A stretch of DNA of 5,864 nt, taken from the NCBI GenBank assembly GCA_021812845.1, contig JAKAML010000097.1:1-5864 (forward strand), given 5' to 3'. Below are positions 1 through 4,988 of this stretch, in pieces (the first letter of the stretch is position 1; every line of letters begins with the position of its first letter). The notes under the pieces were generated by a model, which did not search any database, had not been told where the DNA came from, and was given only the letters and a program-made list of their open reading frames with translations. Source of the DNA: Pseudomonadota bacterium (lineage in GTDB: Bacteria > Pseudomonadota > Alphaproteobacteria > Rhizobiales > Hyphomicrobiaceae). A program made the position numbers and the translations under genes.

Positions 1-15
1 TCACCAGGAGGTCAC

Positions 16-903
16 ATGCCACGCCGCGTGCCGCAGTACGCCGAGCTGGAGGCGGAATACCAGACGCTGTGGTCATCGATGGAGATCCGCGCCGACCGGT
101 TGTCGGCGATCACCGCGACCGCGCGCCGGATCATCGCCGCCCGCGACCGCTATCAGATGATCGCCGCCTCTTCGGGCGTACCGTGGCACGTGGTCGGCGT
201 CATCCACGCCATGGAGTGCGGGCTGCGTTTCGATCGCCACCTGCACAACGGCGACCCGCTGACGCGGCGCACCGTGCAGGTCCCGGCCGGCCGCCCGGCC
301 ACCGGCAATGGACCTTTCACGTTCGAGGACTCGGCCTGCGACGCGCTGGCGATGAAGCGCCTCGACGCCGTCGAGCACTGGGACATCCCGCGCATCGCCT
401 ACGAGCTCGAGCGCTACAACGGCTGGGGCTACCGGCTCTACCACCCCGAGGTCGCCTCGCCCTACCTGTGGAGCGGCACGCGCCACTACACGCGCGGCAA
501 ATACGTCGCCGACGGCCAATGGTCGGCCACCGCCGTCTCCGGCCAGTCCGGCGCGATGGCGATCCTGAAGCGGATCTCCGAACTCGACCTGTCGGTGGTG
601 CTCGACGCGCCCGAGCCCGACCCCGCCGCCGAGTTCGTGCGCACGCCCGAGGTGGCCGAGGGCGGCCCCGCCACCATGCTGCACTCCTCGACCGGCAACA
701 CCTCGGTGATGGTCGGCGGCGGCGCCGGCGTGCCCCAGGTGGGCATGGCGGCGTCGGACGCCGCCGCCCGCTCGACGACGATGAAGGAATTCCTCGTAGC
801 GCTGCTCGCGCATCCGATGTTCTGGACCGGTCTTTTGACCGTCGCCGGCACGGTCTACATCTGGCTCGAGCGCCGCCGCAAGCTCATCGTGCACGGGGTC
901 TGA
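16..903 (+). CDS. Phage-type endolysin (lysozyme-like) with C-terminal membrane segment
   Basis: This 295-residue protein probably cleaves peptidoglycan during phage lysis. Residues about 45-190 carry the recognisable core: an IHAMECGL segment with Glu67 as candidate catalytic acid, then HLHNGDPLTRRT (75-86), VPAGRP (89-94), a YNGWGYR motif (134-140), SPYLW (148-152) and HYTRGKYVADG (157-167). I associate this motif series with lysozyme-like proteins of phages and bacteria from memory, so the family name is inference. Residues 195-255 form a Pro/Ala/Gly/Ser-rich linker. Residues about 267-285 form a single hydrophobic span followed by ERRRK. There is no N-terminal signal peptide. The ATG is fixed by AGGAGGT at 6-12, three bases upstream. 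The gene heads the lysis cassette, and the next ATG lies one base after its stop. Confidence 0.7.
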   Translation: MPRRVPQYAELEAEYQTLWSSMEIRADRLSAITATARRIIAARDRYQMIAASSGVPWHVVGVIHAMECGLRFDRHLHNGDPLTRRTVQVPAGRPATGNGPFTFEDSACDALAMKRLDAVEHWDIPRIAYELERYNGWGYRLYHPEVASPYLWSGTRHYTRGKYVADGQWSATAVSGQSGAMAILKRISELDLSVVLDAPEPDPAAEFVRTPEVAEGGPATMLHSSTGNTSVMVGGGAGVPQVGMAASDAAARSTTMKEFLVALLAHPMFWTGLLTVAGTVYIWLERRRKLIVHGV

Positions 904-904
904 C

Positions 905-1315
905 ATGATCGCACTCCCCACCCTCGCCGGGCTCGCGGCGCGCTGGGCGCTTGCCCGCACCGCGGCGGGCCGCTTCATGAACCGCAACCTGGCGGTGGCA
1001 ACCGTCGTCGCCGCCGCCGTCGTCGTCGTGCTCGTCGGGCTGTGGTGGCTCCGGCACGACGCGGCGTCGGACGCCACCGCGCGGGCCACGAGCCGCTTCA
1101 AGATCGAGGCGGGCAAGCTCCGCAACAAGGCACTGCTCGAGCAGCGGCTGAAGGACAACCGTGCCGCCGCCGCCGCTGCTGCAGCCCGCGCCGCCGCCGA
1201 GATCGAGCGCGACTACGCGCGGCTGCGCGTGCTCGAGCTCGAGCGGCAGCTCCAGGCGCTCGGCGACGACCCGGTGATCTACCCCCAGGCTCTGGTCAGG
1301 GCGATGCGCAAATGA
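905..1315 (+). CDS. Candidate i-spanin: inner-membrane coiled-coil protein
   Basis: This 136-residue protein has an Arg-rich N-terminus (Arg13, 18, 23, 27), one strongly hydrophobic span at about 29-49 that ends in GLWWLR, and then a long charged, Ala-rich helix (about 58-119) with heptad-like leucines and a short tail. By the positive-inside rule the N-terminus is cytoplasmic and the helix periplasmic. That is the topology of Rz-type i-spanins, which join an outer-membrane lipoprotein to disrupt the outer membrane at lysis. No sequence similarity to lambda Rz was recognised, so the call rests on topology, size and position after the endolysin and before a lipoprotein gene. The start is one base after the endolysin stop. 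ATG at 977 (Met25) is a possible alternative that would remove most of the cytoplasmic segment. Confidence 0.62.
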   Translation: MIALPTLAGLAARWALARTAAGRFMNRNLAVATVVAAAVVVVLVGLWWLRHDAASDATARATSRFKIEAGKLRNKALLEQRLKDNRAAAAAAAARAAAEIERDYARLRVLELERQLQALGDDPVIYPQALVRAMRK

Positions 1316-1710
1316 AAATATCCCTTTGCTTGGCGCTTCAGGTGCCGAGTCTTGCCGGAGGCGAGCCCGCCTTCGGCAGGACCACCCGCGCCGTCGCTCT
1401 GCTCGCCGGACTGGCGCTCGCCGCGTGCGCCAAGGACCCGCCCGAGGTGGTGCTGGTGACGGCCGAGACGCCGCCGCCCGCCATCGCCGCCGAGTGCGAC
1501 GACCGCCGCGACCCCAAGTGGCAGGAGCTGCCCGACCGCGACGTCAAGCGCAGCGAGGGGGCACGTCAGCACGACCTCAACAAGGACCGCATGCGCACGC
1601 TGAAATCACACCGCCGCATCTGCCGCGAGGCGCTCGAGGCGCAGTTCGGCCCGATTACGCCGCCTGCGGGCACGGCCGCCGCCGTCCCGGCCCGCCCGGC
1701 CCGGGAGTAG
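1312..1710 (+). CDS. Candidate o-spanin: small outer-membrane lipoprotein
   Basis: The start codon overlaps the previous stop as ATGA, which implies translational coupling. The 132-residue product has a hydrophobic stretch (about 27-38) ending in the lipobox LAAC with Cys39 as the lipidation site. A Pro-rich segment (PPEVV, TPPPA) follows, then a charged helical part with Cys62 and Cys104, which could pair. A small periplasmic lipoprotein directly after a single-span coiled-coil protein is the standard two-gene arrangement of i-spanin and o-spanin. With the ATG at 1312 the signal peptide is long (38 residues before Cys), so an in-frame TTG (1330) or GTG (1342) might be the true start. The tail is rich in Ala and Pro, as in many o-spanins. 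Confidence 0.62.
   Translation: MKISLCLALQVPSLAGGEPAFGRTTRAVALLAGLALAACAKDPPEVVLVTAETPPPAIAAECDDRRDPKWQELPDRDVKRSEGARQHDLNKDRMRTLKSHRRICREALEAQFGPITPPAGTAAAVPARPARE
1703..1707 (+). promoter_or_regulatory. Shine-Dalgarno GGGAG before ATG 1714
   Basis: GGGAG overlaps the end of the lipoprotein gene and sits six bases before ATG 1714, which opens a different frame from the coiled-coil gene at 1745. It is better placed than anything before 1745, where only a GAGAG at 1731-1735 is available. It may therefore start a short leader or an alternative-frame product, or act by reinitiation. Confidence 0.35.
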
Positions 1711-1744
1711 CCAATGCTGGCCAAGACACCGAGAGAGCTGCTGG

Positions 1745-2260
1745 ATGACCACGCCGCCCCCGAACTGGGGATCCACATCGCCGCCGCCCTGGCCGGGATC
1801 CGAGATGCCGAGCGGCAACGGCGGCGGCCACGGGGACCTGAGGGAGCGGGTGCGGGCGCTGGAGGTGCAGGGCCACATGCACCACGTCTCGACGGTGGAG
1901 CGGCTCCGGGCCCAGGTCGACCGCATGGTCGGGATCGACCGCCGCCTGGAGCAGGGCGACCAGCGCATGAGTGGCCTGCAGGCGCGGATCACGGCCCACG
2001 ACGAAGCGATCCGCCGCCACGGCGAGGCGATCACGCCGATGACGTCGGCGCTTTCCGAGCTGACCAAGTGGCGCGAGGCGCAGGAGGCGGAGCGCGAGGC
2101 ACGGGCGCGGTCGAAGGAGGACCGCCGCGCGGCCCGCAAGGAAGCCCTGGCGCTGCTGCAATGGGCGGCGGCGCTGGCGCTGATGGCGGCCTATGCGCTC
2201 GGCGCGATCGGCGCCGACAAGATCGATGGCCTTTTGAAGATCAGAGGCCTTGTGCCGTGA
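1745..2260 (+). CDS. Coiled-coil protein with C-terminal membrane span, lysis-associated
   Basis: The 171-residue product starts with a flexible Pro/Gly/Ser-rich stretch (1-30). A helical region with regular hydrophobic spacing and many charges follows (about 31-130), then one hydrophobic span (about 135-157) and a short amphipathic tail. This is the layout of phage XhlA-type or other holin-accessory proteins, which keep the coiled coil in the cytoplasm and anchor at the C-terminus. Similarity by sequence was not recognised, so a function in the holin complex is only inferred from topology and position. The gene follows the lipoprotein gene by 34 bases, and its stop overlaps the next start as TGATG. 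The reading frame is supported by strong G/C at third positions. A second frame is open over the whole gene from ATG 1714. Confidence 0.62.
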   Translation: MTTPPPNWGSTSPPPWPGSEMPSGNGGGHGDLRERVRALEVQGHMHHVSTVERLRAQVDRMVGIDRRLEQGDQRMSGLQARITAHDEAIRRHGEAITPMTSALSELTKWREAQEAEREARARSKEDRRAARKEALALLQWAAALALMAAYALGAIGADKIDGLLKIRGLVP

Positions 2261-2358
2261 TGCGGCTGGCGCGTCTCAGCCGCCGTCTGCACCTCCCGTC
2301 TGGGTGGACGCCGACCGTGGCGCTCGGCGCCGTGGTGCTGCTGATCGTGTTCACGTAG
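2260..2358 (+). CDS. 32-residue single-span membrane peptide
   Basis: The ATG overlaps the upstream stop (TGATG), pointing to coupled translation. The product has a basic N-terminus (Arg2, Arg5, Arg8, Arg9, His11), a short SGWTP turn, and a hydrophobic end from about residue 18 to the last residue, Thr32. It is the last gene before the terminator. Tiny single-span peptides are common in phage lysis modules as holins, antiholins or pinholin-like factors, but nothing here decides which. The same frame is open back to 1714, so this could also be the C-terminal end of a longer alternative-frame product. The ORF is very short and the call rests on coupling, position and the clean basic-then-hydrophobic layout. 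Confidence 0.45.
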   Translation: MRLARLSRRLHLPSGWTPTVALGAVVLLIVFT

Positions 2359-2443
2359 CTTTTTGGCTGGCCGCTCCGAGGCAAGCCTCGACGCGGCGTG
2401 CCCATCCCATCGACCTGGTGTGCCACCCCGCCGCCGGTCGTCT

Positions 2444-2484
2444 GCCCCCGCACCGCTTCCCCCGAGCGGTGCGGGGGCGCTTTT
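2444..2484 (+). terminator. Intrinsic terminator of the lysis operon
   Basis: A perfect 14-bp stem (2444-2457 with 2465-2478, arm GCCCCCGCACCGCT) closes a 7-base loop and is followed by GC then TTTT at 2481-2484. It lies 86 bases after the last + strand gene and just beyond the 3' end of the converging nuclease gene. On the - strand the stem is not followed by a T-tract, so it should act mainly on + strand transcripts. Confidence 0.88.
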
Positions 2485-2496
2485 GTCGTTTGTGGG

Positions 2497-2919
2497 CTAC
2501 GGCAGCTGCCGTCCGCCGATAATGTGGCACCAGCCGCGCCTGGGCTTCGAGCGCCGCGCCAGGCCCTCCGCCACCAGGATCTCGCCGACGTCGAGGCCGT
2601 CGACCACGATGCGGGCCAGGGCGCGGCCGTGGCGCTCGGTCGCCGGTCCCAGCCGCCGCGTGGACATCACCACCTCGACCGACGCCTCGCCCGACCGGCA
2701 GACCAGCTCCTCGAGGCGCTGGGTGGCGCGCTGGCCCAGCTCGCGCTCGGCGTCGCAGCGGGCGTGGGCGACCTCGGGCGTGTCGAATCCGGTCAGCCGG
2801 ACGTGCTCGCCGTCGATGGCGATGGTGTCGCCGTCGATGATGGTCACGCCGGTCGGGCAGGCGAGGGTGGGGGTGGCGATGACGGCCACGAGAACGGCCA
2901 GCGCGAGACGGCTTGCCAT
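2497..2919 (-). CDS. Secreted thermonuclease-family (SNase-like) nuclease
   Basis: This is a small member of the staphylococcal nuclease family, calcium-dependent phosphodiesterases acting on DNA and RNA. With ATG 2919 it has 140 residues: a signal peptide (about 1-20, cut before Cys21), then VTIIDGDTIAI (Asp29 and Asp31, equivalent to Asp19 and Asp21 of the Staphylococcus enzyme), RLTGFDTPE (Arg41, Asp46, Glu49, equivalent to Arg35, Asp40, Glu43) and ERHGRALARI (Arg99, equivalent to Arg87). All catalytic positions and their spacing are kept, so it should be active in the periplasm or outside the cell. Four cysteines remain in the mature part (21, 55, 74, 131). An in-frame ATG at 2967 would add 16 polar and basic residues before the signal peptide. 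Neither start has a clear Shine-Dalgarno. I prefer 2919 because it begins the signal peptide directly. It lies just downstream of tRNA-Pro on the same strand and may share its transcript. Confidence 0.9.
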   Translation of the reverse strand: MASRLALAVLVAVIATPTLACPTGVTIIDGDTIAIDGEHVRLTGFDTPEVAHARCDAERELGQRATQRLEELVCRSGEASVEVVMSTRRLGPATERHGRALARIVVDGLDVGEILVAEGLARRSKPRRGWCHIIGGRQLP

Positions 2920-2976
2920 TTTTGGGCGTTTCTTGGGCGCGGCGCGCTGGGTGACGCCGCAAGTCATTGAAAAGAA

Positions 2977-3053
2977 TGGTCGGAGCGAGAGGATTCGAAC
3001 CTCCGACCCCTTGCTCCCGAAGCAAGTGCGCTACCAGGCTGCGCTACGCTCCG
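2977..3053 (-). tRNA. tRNA-Pro (anticodon CGG)
   Basis: A 77-base tRNA with the CCA end encoded (2977-2979 on the complement). The acceptor stem CGGAGCG/CGCTCCG pairs in full. The D-arm contains AGCCTGGTAGC, the anticodon stem is CTTGC/GCAAG around loop TTCGGGA with anticodon CGG at 3017-3019, and the T-arm holds GGTTCGAATCC. It reads CCG proline codons, which are frequent in this GC-rich sequence. The nuclease gene begins 57 bases past the CCA end. Confidence 0.98.
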
Positions 3054-3126
3054 CCCGACCGTTCGGCGCCCTATGATATGGGGTGGACGCCCCGCTCCCG
3101 GCAAGACGTGCCGCGAGCGAGGCGGC

Positions 3127-3155
3127 TTTATAGCGGCGGCCCACGCCCGTTGCAA
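3127..3155 (-). promoter_or_regulatory. Sigma-70-type promoter of tRNA-Pro
   Basis: On the - strand TTGCAA (3150-3155) and TATAAA (3127-3132) are separated by exactly 17 bases, close to the housekeeping consensus TTGACA-17-TATAAT. The -10 element lies 73 bases upstream of the mature tRNA 5' end, leaving a leader for 5' processing. This is the only AT-rich hexamer in a GC-rich stretch, which strengthens the call. It could drive the nuclease gene too. Confidence 0.65.
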
Positions 3156-3304
3156 GGCCGCTTGACAGGCTCCCTGGCCGGCTCACTGGCCAGCCGTTGG
3201 CGGTCCGCGGCCCAGCCACTCCGCCGCAGGGTGTCGCGTGCCGCGGCAACTCGACCGGCCAGACCGGCACGGTCCGGAGGCCGGGCGGGAAGCAGGGGCG
3301 TGTG

Positions 3305-3333
3305 TTGCCGCCGGATGCGCAACTCACTATGGT
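3305..3333 (+). promoter_or_regulatory. Possible promoter of tRNA-Gln
   Basis: TTGCCG (3305-3310), a 17-base spacer and TATGGT (3328-3333) form a plausible sigma-70-type promoter ending 50 bases before the tRNA-Gln 5' end. The -10 match is moderate (TAT plus final T) and no experimental support can be read from sequence. Confidence 0.45.
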
Positions 3334-3383
3334 GCCGCTCGCCCGCGGACCGGCCGGACATTTGCGCCGTGCCGCGGCCCTGC

Positions 3384-3458
3384 TGGGGCGTCGCCAAGTG
3401 GTAAGGCAACGGATTTTGATTCCGTCATACCCAGGTTCGAATCCTGGCGCCCCAGCCA
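3384..3458 (+). tRNA. tRNA-Gln (anticodon TTG)
   Basis: A 75-base tRNA with encoded CCA (3456-3458). The acceptor stem TGGGGCG/CGCCCCA is complete, the D-arm contains GCCAAGTGGTAAGGC, the anticodon stem is ACGGA/TCCGT around loop TTTTGAT with anticodon TTG at 3416-3418, and the T-arm is CCAGG-TTCGAAT-CCTGG. No clear intrinsic terminator follows within about 100 bases. Confidence 0.98.
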
Positions 3459-3750
3459 GTTCATGCGCGAATCGCAAGGGCCGCGGACACGAGCCGGCCG
3501 AGGGATCGGTGCTGCCTCCCCACGGCAGGTCGAGGCTAGGATCGCGGTCCCGGCCGCTCCTCCAGGCGATACGAAGCGGTGACGATCAATGCCGGCAGGC
3601 ATCTGGACCAGCCCGGGCCCGCCGAGATCCAGCGCTCCGCGCCCACACCGCGGCACTGCCCGGCCGGGACGGACCCGGCCGGGCAGTGCCGCGGTGAAGC
3701 CAGCCGCCGCGTGCGCGGGGTCCGGCCTCACCAGCCTGTGCTCTGCCCGG
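3459..3750. other. Gene-free stretch downstream of tRNA-Gln
   Basis: About 290 bases with no protein gene I can support on either strand. Its only clear structure is the large perfect inverted repeat at 3646-3696. Open frames here lack coherent domains or ribosome-binding sites. Confidence 0.5.
3646..3696. repeat. Perfect 23-bp inverted repeat with 5-base loop
   Basis: The arm at 3646-3668 (starting CACCGCGGCACTGCCC) is the exact reverse complement of 3674-3696, around the loop ACGGA. All 23 pairs match, which is far beyond chance even at this GC content. No T-tract follows on either strand, so it is not a standard intrinsic terminator. It may be a structured RNA, a cruciform-forming site, a dispersed palindromic element or a degenerate terminator. 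It lies between tRNA-Gln and the RTX-like gene remnant. Confidence 0.9.
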
Positions 3751-3833
3751 CTATGCGAACAGTACGAAATCCGCCACCGTCACTGTCGACACGTCACGCC
3801 CTGCAGCCGGATGGAGTTGCCGCCGTCCGTCAC
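3751..3833 (-). pseudogene. C-terminal tail of an RTX-type calcium-binding protein, frameshifted
   Basis: Read on the - strand, the frame starting at 3833 gives VTDGGNSIRLQGV and then leaves register at 3795/3794. One base later the next frame gives DVSTVTVADFVLFA and stops at TAG (3751-3753). Joined, the two pieces resemble the closing segment of many alphaproteobacterial hemolysin-type calcium-binding proteins, which often end in a DF-L-F-A motif after an N-S-I-x-L-x-G-V strand. Loss of a single G between 3795 and 3794 would explain the break. No GGxGxD repeats are present upstream, so only the tail survives. The family match is from memory of such C-termini and was not tested by a search. 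Confidence 0.5.
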
Positions 3834-3865
3834 GCGCGGCGTGAACCGGCAGCGCCCGACGAGAC

Positions 3866-4120
3866 TTGATCGGCGTGGCCGTACAGCAACTCGGGCGTCG
3901 CGCTGCCTGCGACATCGACCATGCCCACGGGCAGGTCGGTGCCGGCGTATCCCGCGACCGGCCGCCAGATGTATCCTTTCGCCACCACGCCCGTGGTGCC
4001 GTCGGCCACGGCGATGATGTTGCCCGACCGATCCTGGACCGTGTGCGCCATGCCGTTGAACGGGCCCGAGTTGGTCACGACGAGCGCGCAACTCACTCCG
4101 ACGCGGAAGGTCGAGGTCAC
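3866..4120 (-). pseudogene. RHS-repeat protein fragment (C-terminal core region)
   Basis: The frame read from GTG 4120 carries VVTNSGPFNGMAHTVQDRSG, then GNIIAVADGTTGVVAKGYIW, DLPVGMVDVAGS and LLYGHADQ. This order matches the conserved C-terminal core of RHS proteins, in which a Y-D-x-x-G-N-x-I-A segment is followed by a Y-x-W segment, L-P-x-x-x-x-D and a Y-x-H-x-D-H-L motif. The expected downstream part (the P-R-x-x-T-D stretch and variable toxin tip) is absent. After Asp84-Gln85 the frame turns to unrelated sequence and stops at 3830. The upstream part (4081-4120 and beyond) shows no RHS motif and no ribosome-binding site precedes the GTG. It is therefore a fragment without both ends. It is oriented opposite to the RHS frame at 4981-5864 and adjoins the RTX-like tail. 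Confidence 0.7.
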
Positions 4121-4537
4121 AGAGCAATTGGTTGCGAGTGCTCTCCTCGTCGCCTCGAATGGGCGGCCCGCTCCGTTCGTGCCGCTGGCCGACGACCACG
4201 GCCGACCTCATCGTGCCCGACGAAGTGACCCGCCGCGTCGCTGCGGCGCGGCGTCGAGGGCAGGTCGGCGATCGCCAACGCGAGCCGCGATACCGTGCCG
4301 CTCGGCGTCCGCAAGCCGAATTTGCCCTCGCCGCGACCGATCTTGGGCGCAACACCGTGATCTGACGCACCAAGATGGCTGAGGGTGCCCGCTTCCAGGC
4401 GGAGATCCGCACATGCTCATGGCCTCCGTAACCCGTGCGCGTCGGCGCAGCCCGTCACAACGGTCGGCCGCCGAGGCAAATCTGCGGTGCCGTCTCGGCG
4501 CAGGTGACAGAGGGGGCCGGTGTAGGCTCTAATTCCC
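4121..4537. other. Stretch without a recognisable gene
   Basis: About 415 bases with only short open frames. On the - strand one frame (around 4200-4365) reads smoothly, including KIGRGEGKFGLRTPSG and SRLALAIADLP, but I recognise no family and see no start or ribosome-binding site. It may be further debris from the rearranged region. Confidence 0.4.
4504..4533 (+). promoter_or_regulatory. Possible promoter of the four-span membrane protein gene
   Basis: GTGACA (4504-4509) and TCTAAT (4528-4533) each match the sigma-70 hexamers at five of six positions with an 18-base spacer. They lie about 70 bases before the GTG start at 4605. The match is reasonable in a GC-rich background but is only a pattern match. 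Confidence 0.35.
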
Positions 4538-4591
4538 GTGCCGCGAAACGCTCGCAACGACGAGACCGCACAAAGCCGATCCGGGGCTGTC

Positions 4592-4600
4592 GGAGGAGGG
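4592..4600 (+). promoter_or_regulatory. Ribosome-binding site GGAGGAGGG
   Basis: This very strong Shine-Dalgarno lies four bases before GTG 4605 (seven from its GGAGGA core). It fixes the non-ATG start and shows that the membrane protein gene is a real, independently translated gene within an otherwise degraded area. Confidence 0.75.
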
Positions 4601-4604
4601 AACC

Positions 4605-4988
4605 GTGACCTATATCGCGCTGATTGCCGTGGCAGCCGTCGTGCTGCTCGAGCTCACCGACCTTGTGCCCAGGTCGAGTGTGGGCGGACCACTGACGCTT
4701 GCCCTGATCTATGTCCTCGCCATGCTGGCCGCGGGGCTCCAAGAGGCCTGGTCGGAACGGCGCGGTGTGCTGGGTTGGATCGTCAGCATCGTCGCCGCGG
4801 TCGTCGGTGGCTTTCTGGCGGTCGGCTTCGCCGGCATGGCGATGGAGTCGCTGCTCTCCCGCCTCGATCTCGGCGGCTCGCTCGCGAGCACGCGCCACCC
4901 CCTGCTCTTCGTCCTCTCCGCCGGCATGATGCTTCTCGCGCTGCTCGGCTCATGGATCGGGCTCAAGATCGTCAACCGGTTTCGATGA
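4605..4988 (+). CDS. Small four-span integral membrane protein of unknown function
   Basis: The 127-residue product has four hydrophobic segments at about 3-18, 28-46, 55-79 and 98-121. A basic and acidic loop (QEAWSERRG, 46-54) lies between spans two and three, and the C-terminal end is basic (KIVNRFR). I recognise no family. It starts with GTG behind GGAGGAGGG, and a possible promoter lies about 70 bases upstream, so it is probably expressed alone. Its stop (4986-4988) falls inside the start of the RHS frame on the same strand, which means the RHS sequence begins almost exactly where this gene ends. It could be a leftover neighbour brought in by rearrangement, a phage-derived membrane protein, or an unrelated chromosomal gene. 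A role as immunity protein to an RHS toxin is conceivable by position only. Confidence 0.72.
   Translation: MTYIALIAVAAVVLLELTDLVPRSSVGGPLTLALIYVLAMLAAGLQEAWSERRGVLGWIVSIVAAVVGGFLAVGFAGMAMESLLSRLDLGGSLASTRHPLLFVLSAGMMLLALLGSWIGLKIVNRFR

Larger units (their letters stand above)
16..2484 (+). mobile_element. Probable prophage lysis module
   Basis: Five co-directional genes separated by at most about 35 bases, several overlapping, carry the typical parts of a lysis cassette for a Gram-negative host: a lysozyme-like endolysin, a membrane-anchored coiled-coil protein, a small lipoprotein, a coiled-coil protein with a C-terminal membrane span, and a tiny single-span peptide. The unit starts behind a near-perfect Shine-Dalgarno sequence (AGGAGGT at 6-12) and ends at an intrinsic terminator. 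Phage origin is inferred from this combination and order. No integrase, capsid, tail or terminase gene lies in the window, so the element's extent to the left is unknown. It could be an intact prophage, a remnant or a domesticated phage tail-like cluster. Confidence 0.6.
3054..3383. other. Non-coding region between divergent tRNA genes
   Basis: The 330 bases between the two divergently transcribed tRNA genes hold the promoter candidates for both and no convincing protein gene. Open frames that cross it are by-products of high GC and of translated tRNA sequence. Confidence 0.6.

Noticed and set aside
73..1158. Long open frame on the - strand opposite the endolysin and i-spanin genes
   Set aside because: Low-complexity His/Arg/Gly/Ala-rich translation with no domain. 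It is the antisense shadow expected from GC-rich coding sequence, and the + strand genes have motifs and ribosome-binding sites.
2376..2390. Small CGAGG/CCTCG hairpin just after the last lysis gene as a terminator
   Set aside because: Only five pairs and no T-tract behind it. The 14-bp stem with TTTT at 2444-2484 is a much better terminator.
3162..3190. TTGACA at 3162-3167 on the + strand as a second tRNA-Gln promoter
   Set aside because: At 17 bases spacing the -10 position reads ACTGGC, which is not a usable hexamer, and it is over 190 bases from the tRNA.
2967..3731. Open frames over the tRNA genes giving peptides such as [23 protein letters not shown] and GRQDSNLG
   Set aside because: These are well-known false proteins made by translating tRNA genes in the wrong strand or frame. 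The tRNA-Pro and tRNA-Gln genes explain them fully.
4045..4120. Resemblance of the T-N-S-G-P-F-N-G segment to DUF11-like surface repeats
   Set aside because: The segment continues directly into RHS core motifs, and V-T-N-S followed by G-N-x-I-A is normal for RHS proteins. No other DUF11 feature is present.
4231..4253. Seven-bp inverted repeat CGCCGCG/CGCGGCG with a 9-base loop
   Set aside because: A short all-GC stem of this size is expected by chance at this base composition, and no T-tract or other context supports a function.
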